Part shown: piece by piece, positions 7,501 through 16,289 of the stretch
How the letters are laid out: each line of letters begins with the position of its first letter
How positions within the stretch are numbered: position 1 is the stretch's first letter
Assembly: GCA_965370045.1 (NCBI GenBank)
Contig: CBDUSI010000073.1
Coordinates: forward strand, 1-23,638
Source of the DNA: CAZONU01 sp965370045
GTDB taxonomy: Bacteria > Planctomycetota > SZUA-567 > JAKLDR01
Length of the DNA stretch: 23,638 bases
Reading direction: 5' to 3'
Program-made: the position numbers and the translations under genes
The notes under the pieces: generated by a model
What the model saw: the letters and a program-made list of their open reading frames with translations, nothing else
Told to the model about the DNA's origin: nothing
Databases searched by the model: none

Positions 7501-8799
7501 CTAGGGCAACTTAACGGGCCACGGCCAGGGCGGGCCGACGACCTTTACGGCTCCCTTTTTGTGCAGTCTCTCTTTCACGCCTGTCTTGTAGTCGATGAGC
7601 TTGCCGTCCAGCGCCCACCGTGCTCCGGATATGCCGTTGCCGATCTGGCCGCGGTAGTTGTCACCCCAACAATAAACGGTTCCGTCCTTGGTGACCGCCA
7701 CGCTGTGGACGCTGCCCGCTCCGATATCGACGACATCTTTGAGAACATCTTTCCCGTGCGACCCCTTGACCTGCACCGGCAATACCTTCCGCCCTGTCGG
7801 CTTGCCATCGCCGAGTTGCCCGAAGTGATTGCTCCCGCAAGCCCACAGGGTCCCGTCCTTCTTGATGATCAGCGTGTGCAGCGAGCCGCCAGTGGCCCTG
7901 GCGGCATCCGCAATGAAACCCTTGCCGTCGGGGTTCTTGGCCCGCACCGGCCGATGTCGGTCAACCCGCGTCCCGTCGCCCAATTGGCCGAATACGTTAT
8001 ACCCCCAGCCCCACAGCGAGCCGTCCTTACACGCCACCAGGCTGTGGTAGTATCCGGCCCCCACGCTGACGGCGTCCTTGATTCCCCCGACCTTGACAGG
8101 AAGAAAACGATCAGTGAGCGTCCCGTCGCCGAGTTGGCCGACGACGTTCTCGCCCCAGGCCAATACAGCACCGTCCTTCTGCAAGGCCAGGCAATGGCCA
8201 ACCCCGGCGGCAACGGCGATCACGTTTCCGAGAACGCCCTTCCCGTCCGGGCTCTTCACCTGTACGGGCACGGCACTTTGCTTGACCGTGCTCCCGTTGC
8301 CCAGTTGCCCGCGGTCGTTAAGCCCCCAGGTCCAAACCGTCCCGTCAGCCCTGGCGGCGATACAATGGGTGTGCCCGGCAGCCACGGCGACCACCTTATC
8401 CAGACCCTTGACCTTGACGGGCACCGCCGAACTCTTGGCCGTTCCGTTGCCCAGTTGCCCGTGAATGCCCAGGCCCCAGGCCAGCACCGTTCCGTCCTTA
8501 CGCAGGGCGCAGGTGGTGCCCACCGAGCAGCTCAGGGCCACGATGCCGGTCAGCAGACCCTGGCCCCCGGGACCCTTGGCCTGCATGGGCTGCTTCTTAC
8601 ATTCCTTGTGTCCGCCGCTGGACCCCTCGGCCAGGTTGCCGAAGCGGACCATGCCCCAGCCCCACACGCTGCCGTCCGGCCGGGTGGCCTGGCAGTGCGC
8701 GCTGCCGGCAGAGACCGCCGGCCCGGCGGCGCCGCGGGCAGTCGCGGTCGCAACCAGGAGAGCCGCGAGGGAGGCACACAGCAGGGTAAGCTTGCGCAT
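7501..8799 (-). CDS. Secreted RCC1-repeat seven-bladed beta-propeller protein
   Basis: 432 residues; ATG at 8799 with GAGGAG (8809-8814) at 9-base spacing. Residues 1-23 are a signal peptide. The rest is seven RCC1 repeats, each with a core of the type DG(T/S)(V/L)WxWGxNxxGQLG(D/N)G. I can pick out GSVWGWGMVRFGNL, GTVLAWGLGIHGQLGNG, GTVWTWGLNDRGQLGNG, GAVLAWGENVVGQLGDG, GSLWGWGYNVFGQLGDG, GTLWACGSNHFGQLGDG and GTVYCWGDNYRGQIGNG. Seven repeats make one closed propeller, and little else is present, so this is a single-domain secreted propeller. Eukaryotic RCC1 is a chromatin-bound exchange factor; bacterial secreted versions have no general assigned role. A binding or scaffolding function for the neighbouring hydrolases is inference from its place in the operon. 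The ribosome-binding site can be hidden in a small hairpin (8801-8813). Confidence 0.9.
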   Translation of the reverse strand: MRKLTLLCASLAALLVATATARGAAGPAVSAGSAHCQATRPDGSVWGWGMVRFGNLAEGSSGGHKECKKQPMQAKGPGGQGLLTGIVALSCSVGTTCALRKDGTVLAWGLGIHGQLGNGTAKSSAVPVKVKGLDKVVAVAAGHTHCIAARADGTVWTWGLNDRGQLGNGSTVKQSAVPVQVKSPDGKGVLGNVIAVAAGVGHCLALQKDGAVLAWGENVVGQLGDGTLTDRFLPVKVGGIKDAVSVGAGYYHSLVACKDGSLWGWGYNVFGQLGDGTRVDRHRPVRAKNPDGKGFIADAARATGGSLHTLIIKKDGTLWACGSNHFGQLGDGKPTGRKVLPVQVKGSHGKDVLKDVVDIGAGSVHSVAVTKDGTVYCWGDNYRGQIGNGISGARWALDGKLIDYKTGVKERLHKKGAVKVVGPPWPWPVKLP

Positions 8800-8800
8800 C

Positions 8801-8813
8801 AGGAGTTTCTCCT
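8801..8813 (-). promoter_or_regulatory. Hairpin that can mask the ribosome-binding site of the RCC1 gene
   Basis: On the transcript the sequence is AGGAG-AAA-CUCCU, a perfect 5-bp stem with a three-base loop. The left arm is the Shine-Dalgarno core and the right arm ends one base before the AUG at 8799. Pairing would compete with 16S rRNA. The stem is short, so any effect may be modest. Confidence 0.4.
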
Positions 8814-8844
8814 CATCGGTATCGGTTTTCGCTTCGTGCGACTG

Positions 8845-11553
8845 TTACTTTCCGCCAAGCTTGGCGGCCACTTCGGCGGCCAACGTGTAGAGAGCGCGCG
8901 AGCGCTGCTGCCAGCCGCAGCCGCGGTACCACAGCCAGTCGGCGGGCACCAGATTCCGCTGGCCGGCGCCGTGCAGGAAGTCCCGCACCCGTTCGTCGAG
9001 CAACGCTTGGCACTTCGCGGCCAGCTCCTCGCCGAGCTTGGCCTTCTTGGCTTCGTCGAGCAGCGCCTTCTCGATGAATATCCGGGCCTCGGCCTCCTGC
9101 AGTCCCTCGCGGAGCATCTCGAAGCGGTCGGTGGCCAGGGCGCCGGCGGGGCCCGGGGAGAGCACGTGATAGACGACGTAGGTGAGCGCCATGCCCCCGC
9201 CCAGGGCCTCGGTGTAGCGACCGCAGATGGGCCGGGCCCTGCCCCTGGCGATGCCCCGGCCGGAGCGCACCGATTTGGTCACCGGCCAGAAATCCGCGCC
9301 CAGGCGCCCGAAGCCGCGCACGCCGGGGGGCTTGGCGTTCTGCTTGCCGGCCGAAACGATGCCGCCCTCGGCCAGGAAGCGAAAGAGTTCCGGAGGCTTG
9401 TTGCCGACCACCTCGTAGACCGGGCAGCCCGCCCGCGGGAAGGCCACCACCCGGAACGGCTTGCGCCAGCCGTAGTAGCGCTTGTGGCCGTAGTAGGTTG
9501 GCGGCAGTGCAGGATCGCGCGTCCCGCTGAGCCCCCACACCGAAGCCAGATAGCCCACCGGCCGGTCCCGGACCTTGGTCCAGTAGACGTGCGAGTGGGC
9601 GATCCAGGGGACCTCGGGCGCGGCGGCGGTGAGGTCGTCCATGCACTCCTTGGTGGGGATCCAGTCGCAGGAGATGCCCAGCATCATGGACTTCTCGATG
9701 CCGTGCTTCTTGAGAATGTTCCGGATTCCCGCCATAACCGGCTTCCAGAACTTGCGGCACTCGGGCGTGCCCCACTTGGGCCCGGTGGCCTCCTCCAGCT
9801 TGCCGTCCTTCTTCACGGATATCAGTATGTCCCTGTTGCCGCCAGCCGAGATGTCCCGCTTCCCGGAGGATGAGGGGTAGTGCGGCGGTGAGGTCTTTGG
9901 CTCCCAGCAATAGACCCCCACGACGGGGATCTTGCCGAGGTGCTTCACGGCGGTGGCGACATACTTCTCGGCTATGCTCAGATCGGGCTTCAGCGACCCG
10001 TCGGCCCCTCGCTCCCAGGTGATCATGCCATGCTCGTTGCCGAAGTGCGTGCGCCGGATGGGCGTGAGGTAGATGCTCTTGCTGCCCACCTGCCCCAGGA
10101 GCTTGAAGGACCGCTCGATGAGCTTCCAGTGCTTCTCGCCCCAGAGCGGGACGCCGTACTTTATGGCCAGCGTCTCCGGCGACTGGATCAGGCCAACATG
10201 GGTTCCGAACTCCTGCGAGTCCGGGAGCTTCCAGTCTATGACCGTGAGCCTGACGGGCACCTCCACGGGCTTCGAGCCCTGCGCGCTCAGCTTCACCTTG
10301 CCGCTGTAGTCGCCGGGCTTGGCGTCGCCCGGCACGCGCACGGTGACCCACACGGGCTGCAGGGCGGCGCCGGCCTCCTTGACGACCGCGACCTCCTTGG
10401 GCGCGGACTCCGCCAGCCCGTAGAACCAGCGCTTCTTGCTCCGAGGGCTGCCACCGTCGCGGAGCATGTAGCGGATCTCAACTGCCGAGGCGGGGATCGT
10501 CCCCGGGCCCTTGAGATCGCCGGTTTCTATCTTGAGATTCCCGATGGGGCCGGTGTTGCCCACCACCACCTGTCCGGAGAAAACCCCGTTGCGGACGCCG
10601 GTCAGCTTCACGGGTCGCAGCGGCTGGTTGGGATCGCCGTAGTCGCTGTCCGCGACGCGTTGAATAACCGAGTGGTTCCAGACCTGCAGCCCCTTGGGCC
10701 GGGCGACGTTGGCCGTCACCGCCGCACCGGCCGGCGCGGTCAATTCGGTCTTCTCCAGGGCCAGCCGGCGCCACCAGGTGCTCTTGGCGTGCACCCTCTT
10801 GGTCTTGCCGGTGAACATGCTCTCCGGGGCCGGCGCGCGGTGCACCTCGACCGCCAGGACGTTGACTCCCTTGCGCAGCACCGAGGCCGGCACCTCGACC
10901 TCCAGCTTTCTGGGCCGCATGGCGTAGCGCTCCGGGTACTTCTTGGTGTCGCCGTAGCCGAACCTCAGCAACAGGCCGTCGGGAGTCAGGAAGGCGTCTT
11001 CCGGGTAGTCCTCGGCGGGGGTGAGAGGCTCCAGCTTGCCCTTGGGGAGGTGCTGGCGCTTCAGCTCCTTGCCGTTGACATACACCACCACCCCGCCATT
11101 GTAGGCCACCGAGAGCTTGAGGCCCTTGGCCCCCGCGGGGTCCTTGACCTCGAACCTCCCGCGAGCGCACAGCAGCTTTACGCTGAGATAGCCGCCCCGG
11201 CGCTTCTCGAAGCCGTAGAGCGGCCCTCGCGAGTGCGCCCAGCCCCCGTCGTCGAACTCCGGCTTCATCCAGCCGGCGGGGGGCAGCGATGTGGAACTGG
11301 GCTCCTTCACGACGTTGAGCACCGCCTGGCGCACGCTCTTGCCGTTGCGTTTCACCTTGACGTACTTGCTCGCGCCGAACTCGTAGAGGTGCACCAGTTC
11401 CTTGGTCTTCGTCCGGGTCAACTCGCTGCCCCGCACCGAGAAGCAGCGCCAGTAGCTCTTGGCGCCCAGGACCGTCGTCTCCGCCGCCTGCGCCCCGGAT
11501 AGCCCCAGGAACGCCAGCGCCGTCAGCAGATGACAAATCCTGAGGCACCGCAT
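8845..11553 (-). CDS. Secreted GH123/DUF4091-like protein, paralogue 3
   Basis: 902 residues; ATG at 11553 with GGGAGG (11561-11566) at 7-base spacing. Signal peptide 1-23 (LLTALAFLGLSGAQA). It has the same architecture as the other three large paralogues: an N-terminal galactose-binding-like beta-sandwich with GGVVVYVNGKELKRQHLP (about 152), a middle beta-sandwich with V-P-G-D-A-K-P-G-D-Y-S-G-K-V, a barrel with RRTHFGNEHGMITW and YCWEP, and a C-terminal MLREGLQEAEARIFIE helix (about 814). It is the most divergent at the proposed active-site strand near residue 630, which reads SCDWIP rather than CGDFTP. It also has an extra serine/glycine-rich loop (SSSGKRDISAGGNRD) after the YCWEP strand. 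It lies between the FG-GAP gene (13 nt upstream) and the RCC1 gene (45 nt downstream). Assignment to the GH123-like group is firm; the biochemical role is unknown. Confidence 0.85.
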   Translation of the reverse strand: MRCLRICHLLTALAFLGLSGAQAAETTVLGAKSYWRCFSVRGSELTRTKTKELVHLYEFGASKYVKVKRNGKSVRQAVLNVVKEPSSTSLPPAGWMKPEFDDGGWAHSRGPLYGFEKRRGGYLSVKLLCARGRFEVKDPAGAKGLKLSVAYNGGVVVYVNGKELKRQHLPKGKLEPLTPAEDYPEDAFLTPDGLLLRFGYGDTKKYPERYAMRPRKLEVEVPASVLRKGVNVLAVEVHRAPAPESMFTGKTKRVHAKSTWWRRLALEKTELTAPAGAAVTANVARPKGLQVWNHSVIQRVADSDYGDPNQPLRPVKLTGVRNGVFSGQVVVGNTGPIGNLKIETGDLKGPGTIPASAVEIRYMLRDGGSPRSKKRWFYGLAESAPKEVAVVKEAGAALQPVWVTVRVPGDAKPGDYSGKVKLSAQGSKPVEVPVRLTVIDWKLPDSQEFGTHVGLIQSPETLAIKYGVPLWGEKHWKLIERSFKLLGQVGSKSIYLTPIRRTHFGNEHGMITWERGADGSLKPDLSIAEKYVATAVKHLGKIPVVGVYCWEPKTSPPHYPSSSGKRDISAGGNRDILISVKKDGKLEEATGPKWGTPECRKFWKPVMAGIRNILKKHGIEKSMMLGISCDWIPTKECMDDLTAAAPEVPWIAHSHVYWTKVRDRPVGYLASVWGLSGTRDPALPPTYYGHKRYYGWRKPFRVVAFPRAGCPVYEVVGNKPPELFRFLAEGGIVSAGKQNAKPPGVRGFGRLGADFWPVTKSVRSGRGIARGRARPICGRYTEALGGGMALTYVVYHVLSPGPAGALATDRFEMLREGLQEAEARIFIEKALLDEAKKAKLGEELAAKCQALLDERVRDFLHGAGQRNLVPADWLWYRGCGWQQRSRALYTLAAEVAAKLGGK

Positions 11554-11566
11554 GGGCAGTCCTCCC

Positions 11567-13441
11567 CTACTTGTCAGCGCCGATCACGATCCGGACCGGC
11601 TTGTCCTTGACCTTCACGGTCCTCTTCTGCTCCTTGCCGCCGGGCAGTTGCCACTTGACCGTCACCACGTCATCGTCCACGCGACCGAAGAAGGCCTCGC
11701 TCGTCCCGGACATCACGTTCCAGGCACCCAGCGAGCGCGTCTTGACGGACCCGGTCACCGTCACCGGCCCGGTGAAGCCCTTGCCCAGAGGCAGCACTAC
11801 CTTCACGCAGAGCGCGCTGTCGTCATCCATCTCGCGCGGGAAGACCCAGATATCACCGCTCATGAGGACCACCACCATGTCCTGGGCTCCGTCGTCGGTA
11901 ATGTCGGCCACGGTGCCCGCCTGCTGGCCTTCCGCGGACTCGGGCAACAGCTCCTTCTCGGCCAGGTCCATCAGGTGCGCGTGGCCGGTGCTCCGGAACC
12001 CCCGGTTGAAGAATATCTGCGGGGCCATTTTCTGGTAGAGAATGAAGAAGTCCTGAAGACCGTCGTTGTTGACGTCGCAGACGACTCCGCCGAAGGCGCC
12101 CGGCTTGGAGATGTAGGCGATCTCACCGGAGATGCCCAACATGCTCCGGAATACGAGATTCCCCTTCTTGTCAGCCCCCTTGTTGTGCCACAGCCGGCAG
12201 TAGTCCTCCGCTCCGAAGAAGATGTCCAGCCGGCCGTCCTGGTCCCAGTCACCCACGTAGCCGCCCGCGCGCCCGGCCCCCAGTGCCACCATGGACTTCA
12301 CCCCGGGCGCAAAGGAACCCTTGCCTTTGCCCTTGTAGAAAACGCTGGCCTTGGCGGCGGTCTGAAGAATATCCGCCTTGCGGTCGCCATCGAAATCGGC
12401 CACCAGGCAGCGCCCGGCCTTTCCGAAACCCTTGATGAGGGCCTTGTCGGCCTTGAGGGCCTTGGCCGTGAAGGCTCCGCCCTTGCCCGGAACCAGCAAC
12501 ACCGGAGCACCGGCTGAGCTCACCAGGATGCCCGGCTTGCCCGCGACCCCCGCGTCCACCGTCGCCAGCGCCAGGCACTTCTCAACGGAGTGGATCGCCT
12601 TGGCCGGGACGGCGAAGGTCTTGTCGGCCTTCTGCAACCAGATCGAGATGCTCTTCCCGTCGTAGGAGGCCAGGTCCAGCCGGCCATCGGCGTTGAAGTC
12701 GCCCCAGACTGCCGCGCGGCTCTTGGCGGCCAACTTGCTCTTGGCGGTGAGGTCGTCGAACGTGCCCTCCTTGGGGTCGTACTTGAACAGCCGGTCCCCG
12801 GCGGAGGAACTTACGTGCAGCAGGTTTATCCCGTTGCCGGTCAGATCCACGGCCTGAACGTTGGAAATCGTTCCCGCGACCTTGCCGGCCTTGATCTTTT
12901 CGGACCACCGCGCCCCCGCATTGCACGGAATATCCAGCTCATCGTCCTTGAGCACCAGCTTGATCATCTTGATGAGCATGTCAGTCCCGCCGGCCCAGGT
13001 CCCCTCCATCTTGGCGTCGATCTGGTCCATGTCCCACGAACCCTTCTGCTCGGGGTTCTCGTCCATGTGCACCCACCGCCCGCCGAAGTGCAGATAGGCG
13101 CCCTCGTTATCATCCTCGTTCCGGCCAATGAAGATCAGCGCGGGCGCGTCGCCCAGCATCTTGATGGTCTTCTTGATCGACTTGGCCTGCTCCTGGTGCA
13201 CGGTGATGCTGAGGTCGATGATCGGGGCGGCCTTGGGCTTCTTGCCCTTCAGGACCGCCAGGATCTTGGTCTTGACAATGCCCTTCTTGTCGGAGGGCGT
13301 GAGCGTCACCACCAGGACAAGCTCGGACTTGGTAGTCAGGTGGATGGGCGTGAAGTTCTCATTAATCAACGCCAGGGCTGAAGCACTCAGCAGCAGTGCC
13401 GCGGCCAACGCGACCCAAAGGACAGACAGCTTCTTGGACAT
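11567..13441 (-). CDS. Secreted FG-GAP/VCBS-repeat protein with C-terminal ASPIC/UnbV-like domain
   Basis: 624 residues from the ATG at 13441, which has AGGAGG (13448-13453) at 6-base spacing; the open frame extends to a TTG at 13447 lying against that site. Signal peptide 1-24. Residues 25-200 are an N-terminal region I do not recognise (IVKTKILAVLKGKKP; AYLHFGGRWVHMDENP). Residues about 200-530 form an FG-GAP-type propeller with calcium-loop motifs: GDFNADGRLD (247), ADFDGDRKAD (348), GDWDQDGRLD (397), CDVNNDGLQD (455) and ADITDDGAQD (512). The end (about 555-622, VVTVKWQLPGGKEQKRTVKV) resembles the ASPIC/UnbV domain that often follows such repeats. These proteins are typically extracellular; adhesion or carbohydrate binding is plausible but not shown. 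The gene interrupts the run of GH123-like paralogues. Confidence 0.85.
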   Translation of the reverse strand: MSKKLSVLWVALAAALLLSASALALINENFTPIHLTTKSELVLVVTLTPSDKKGIVKTKILAVLKGKKPKAAPIIDLSITVHQEQAKSIKKTIKMLGDAPALIFIGRNEDDNEGAYLHFGGRWVHMDENPEQKGSWDMDQIDAKMEGTWAGGTDMLIKMIKLVLKDDELDIPCNAGARWSEKIKAGKVAGTISNVQAVDLTGNGINLLHVSSSAGDRLFKYDPKEGTFDDLTAKSKLAAKSRAAVWGDFNADGRLDLASYDGKSISIWLQKADKTFAVPAKAIHSVEKCLALATVDAGVAGKPGILVSSAGAPVLLVPGKGGAFTAKALKADKALIKGFGKAGRCLVADFDGDRKADILQTAAKASVFYKGKGKGSFAPGVKSMVALGAGRAGGYVGDWDQDGRLDIFFGAEDYCRLWHNKGADKKGNLVFRSMLGISGEIAYISKPGAFGGVVCDVNNDGLQDFFILYQKMAPQIFFNRGFRSTGHAHLMDLAEKELLPESAEGQQAGTVADITDDGAQDMVVVLMSGDIWVFPREMDDDSALCVKVVLPLGKGFTGPVTVTGSVKTRSLGAWNVMSGTSEAFFGRVDDDVVTVKWQLPGGKEQKRTVKVKDKPVRIVIGADK

Positions 13442-13508
13442 GGTCAACCTCCTCTTATGTTGTGGCCCATGTGTTGCGGAATCATCCTGGACAACAACCT
13501 TATTCTCC

Positions 13509-16259
13509 TCACTCTCCCCCCAATTTTCCAGCTACTTCGGCGGCGGCGGCGTATAGGGCTCGCGAACGTTCCTGCCAGCCGGAGCAAACATAATAGCGCG
13601 CATCGCGGATTCCCTGGTGCCTGATGTCGAAATCCAGCGAGACCCGTACGCGCCGGTCGAGCATTTCCTGGACGCGCGTGGCCAGCGCTTCTCCCACCGT
13701 GGCCCGACGCTTCGGATCGGTGAGCATTCTTTCCAGGAAGATGCGGGCCTCGCACTCCTGGAGGCACTCCCGGAGCATCTCGAAGCGGGCGGTGGCGATC
13801 GGTCCCTTCTTCCCCGGGCCGATCACGTAGTGAATCCCGTAGGATCCGACATCCAGCCCGCCCCAGGACACGTAGTGCCCGGCGAGGATGCCCTTGACTC
13901 GCCCGCGCTTGTCCTTGAGCACCGGCCAGAAGTCAGCGCCCATGCGTCCCAGGCCGTCGGTCCCGGAGAACTTCTTCTTTCCGGAGCTGTCCCACACGCC
14001 GTAGATCCCGGGACCGGTGATGATGGCCTCCGGGAAATCCCGGTACTCGGGCTGGGTCGTGTAGTCCTGCCGGAACTCGTTCCGACCGAACTTGCTGAGC
14101 CGCATCGGATACTTCCAGCCGTAGTAGCGCCGCTGGCCGCTGTAGCGGTTGGCCACGTCGGGGCTTATCGGCGTGCCGCCCCAGACGAATGCCTGGCAGC
14201 CCACGGGGCGACTGCGAACCCCCTTCCTGGCCCAGCCGGTGCCGTGGGAGTGGGCTATCCACTTGGCCTCCGGCGCGGCGGCGGTGATGCTGTCAACCGC
14301 TCCCTTTCCGGGCGCAAAATCTCCGCATACCCCGACCATCATGGATTTCTCCAGCCCGTGCTTGGCCAGTATCTTCCTGACGCCGTCAACCACCGGCTTC
14401 CAGAACGCGACACACTCCGGCGTACCCCACTTGGGGCCCTTGAGCACCTCCGGCTTGCCGGTCTTCGGATCATTGACGGAGAACAGGATCTCTCTGTTCA
14501 TGAAGAACTTCTTGGCTTCCTCGCCGGTACCGACGATGGCTGCCCAGTTCGCAGTGGGGCCCCCGGCGTAGTTCGAGGCCAGCTTGACCGGATCCCAGAT
14601 GTAAAGGCCGACCACCGGTATCTTCTTGCCCAGGTGCTTGACAGCTATGGCCACGTACTTCTCGACGATGCTGAAGTCGTGCTCCCAGCCGCCGCCCGGC
14701 TTCTTCTTCCAGCGGACCATGCTGTGCGCGTTGCCGAAGTGGGTCTTGGCCTGCAGCGGGATATACAGGGTCTTGGTGCCAAGCTGGCCGAGAAGCTCGA
14801 AAGACTTCTCCACCAGCTTCCAGTGCTCCTCCGACCACATCTTCACGTTGTACTTCATGGCCAGCGAGTCCGGCGACTGGATGAAGCCCATGTGGGGGGT
14901 AAGGTCCCGGGAGGCCGGCAGCGTCCAACCGGCCACGTGGAGCTTGACCGGCACCTCAACGGATTTGGCGCCGGCAAAGGACAATGTCACCTTGCCAGCG
15001 TAGTCGCCCGGCTTGGCATCGGCGGGCACACGCACGCGAATCCAGACAGGCTGCACCGCGCCGCCCTTGCCGACGGGAACCTCAGCCCGAGGCGTTTCCT
15101 CCAGTGTGTCGAAGAATCTCCGGCTGCGGCCGCGTTTGCCATCCGGCAGGGGATAGCGGATCTCGACCGCCGAGGCCGGAATCGTGCCCGGCCCCTCCAG
15201 CGCCGTAGCGACCGCTTTGAGCCCCTTGATGGGCCCGGCAGAGCCGGCCACCACCACCCCGGAGAAGACACCGTTCCGCGCGCCGATTATCTGCACCGGC
15301 AGGATCTTGTCGCCGGGGTCGCCGCGGTCGGCTACCGTAACCGCTTTGACCACCGGGTGGTTCCAGATGCTGATGCCCCCTGGGCGGGGCCCGTGCGGGG
15401 CGCCGGGGGTGGCCACCGCGCCGGCCCGTGCGGACAGCTTGAGGCCCTCCAGCCCCACCCGCGGCCAGAGCAGCGCCGTGGCCCCACTCCTGCCCAGCTT
15501 GCCTGTATACATGATCTCGGCGCCAGGGGCGAAATGCAGTTCCACGGCCAGGACGTTGACGCCCTTGCGAAGCAGCGCGCCGGGCACCTTGATGCCGCCG
15601 GCGGTGCGCACCCGCTTCTTGAACGGCTCGGGGTGCTTCTTCGAGGCATTGTAGCCGCTGAGCAGCACCCCCTCGGGGTCCAGGTAGACCTCCTCCGGGT
15701 AGTCCTCGGCCGGGGTATTGGCGTCAATATCGCCCTTGGGCATGTGCGCGCGGGTCACTTCCTTGCCGTTGAGATAGACTACCACGCCGCCCTCAAAGGA
15801 CAGCGCCAGCGTCAGGTCCCCCACCCCCGCGCGGTCGGTCACCTGGAACCTGCCGCGCAGGTAGATCAGGCGCGTTCTGCCGCACAGCCTCCTGCTGTAG
15901 TGCTTGTTGGCGCCCGAGCCGTGAAACGGTCCCGGGTAGAGCCCCCAGGAAGCATCGTCGAACTCCGCCTTCGTCCAGCTCGACGCCGGCGGGGCGGGCC
16001 GGCGGCGCACCTTGGGTGCCTTGACTATCTGCCGGCGGCGCTTGCCCCCGATCTTGACGTACTTCCAGGGAGGCGCCTCAATAGTGTGCTCCAGCTTTCC
16101 GGACTTGCACCGAACCACCTCGGTGCCCTTGACGAACCGGCAGCGCCACAGGCTCTTGGCCTCGAGCAGCACCGTCTCCCCGCCGCGCCCGACCGCCGTG
16201 AAGACCAGCATTCCCACCAGAAACAGCGACACCTTGCGGCAGATCACGGACAGCTTCAC
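13509..16259 (-). CDS. Secreted GH123/DUF4091-like protein, paralogue 2
   Basis: About 916 residues. The open frame reaches a GTG at 16265, but that codon is one base from GGGAGG (16267-16272). The GTG at 16259 has ideal 7-base spacing and is my choice. The signal peptide is about 1-27 (VICRKVSLFLVGMLVFTAVGRG). The start of the mature protein (ETVLLEAKSLWRCRFVKGTE) is nearly identical to that of its upstream neighbour, so the two adjacent genes are the closest pair of the four. Landmarks: GGVVVYLNGKEVTRAHMPKG (about 158), V-P-A-D-A-K-P-G-D-Y-A-G-K-V, QAKTHFGNAHSMVRW, YIWDP, MMVGVCGDFAPG (about 646) and MLRECLQECEARIFLE (about 830). It probably acts outside the cytoplasm on an oligo- or polysaccharide. 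The active-site Asp-Glu pair of characterised GH123 enzymes is not evident. Confidence 0.86.
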   Translation of the reverse strand: MKLSVICRKVSLFLVGMLVFTAVGRGGETVLLEAKSLWRCRFVKGTEVVRCKSGKLEHTIEAPPWKYVKIGGKRRRQIVKAPKVRRRPAPPASSWTKAEFDDASWGLYPGPFHGSGANKHYSRRLCGRTRLIYLRGRFQVTDRAGVGDLTLALSFEGGVVVYLNGKEVTRAHMPKGDIDANTPAEDYPEEVYLDPEGVLLSGYNASKKHPEPFKKRVRTAGGIKVPGALLRKGVNVLAVELHFAPGAEIMYTGKLGRSGATALLWPRVGLEGLKLSARAGAVATPGAPHGPRPGGISIWNHPVVKAVTVADRGDPGDKILPVQIIGARNGVFSGVVVAGSAGPIKGLKAVATALEGPGTIPASAVEIRYPLPDGKRGRSRRFFDTLEETPRAEVPVGKGGAVQPVWIRVRVPADAKPGDYAGKVTLSFAGAKSVEVPVKLHVAGWTLPASRDLTPHMGFIQSPDSLAMKYNVKMWSEEHWKLVEKSFELLGQLGTKTLYIPLQAKTHFGNAHSMVRWKKKPGGGWEHDFSIVEKYVAIAVKHLGKKIPVVGLYIWDPVKLASNYAGGPTANWAAIVGTGEEAKKFFMNREILFSVNDPKTGKPEVLKGPKWGTPECVAFWKPVVDGVRKILAKHGLEKSMMVGVCGDFAPGKGAVDSITAAAPEAKWIAHSHGTGWARKGVRSRPVGCQAFVWGGTPISPDVANRYSGQRRYYGWKYPMRLSKFGRNEFRQDYTTQPEYRDFPEAIITGPGIYGVWDSSGKKKFSGTDGLGRMGADFWPVLKDKRGRVKGILAGHYVSWGGLDVGSYGIHYVIGPGKKGPIATARFEMLRECLQECEARIFLERMLTDPKRRATVGEALATRVQEMLDRRVRVSLDFDIRHQGIRDARYYVCSGWQERSRALYAAAAEVAGKLGGE

Positions 16260-16289
16260 GATCACACCTCCCGATTCCGAATGCTTGGG

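Noticed and set aside
8813..10351. 512-codon minus-strand frame overlapping the third GH123-like gene
   Set aside because: Composition is that of an out-of-frame reading (Arg/Gly/Ala/Gln rich) and the real gene in the other frame has clear domains.
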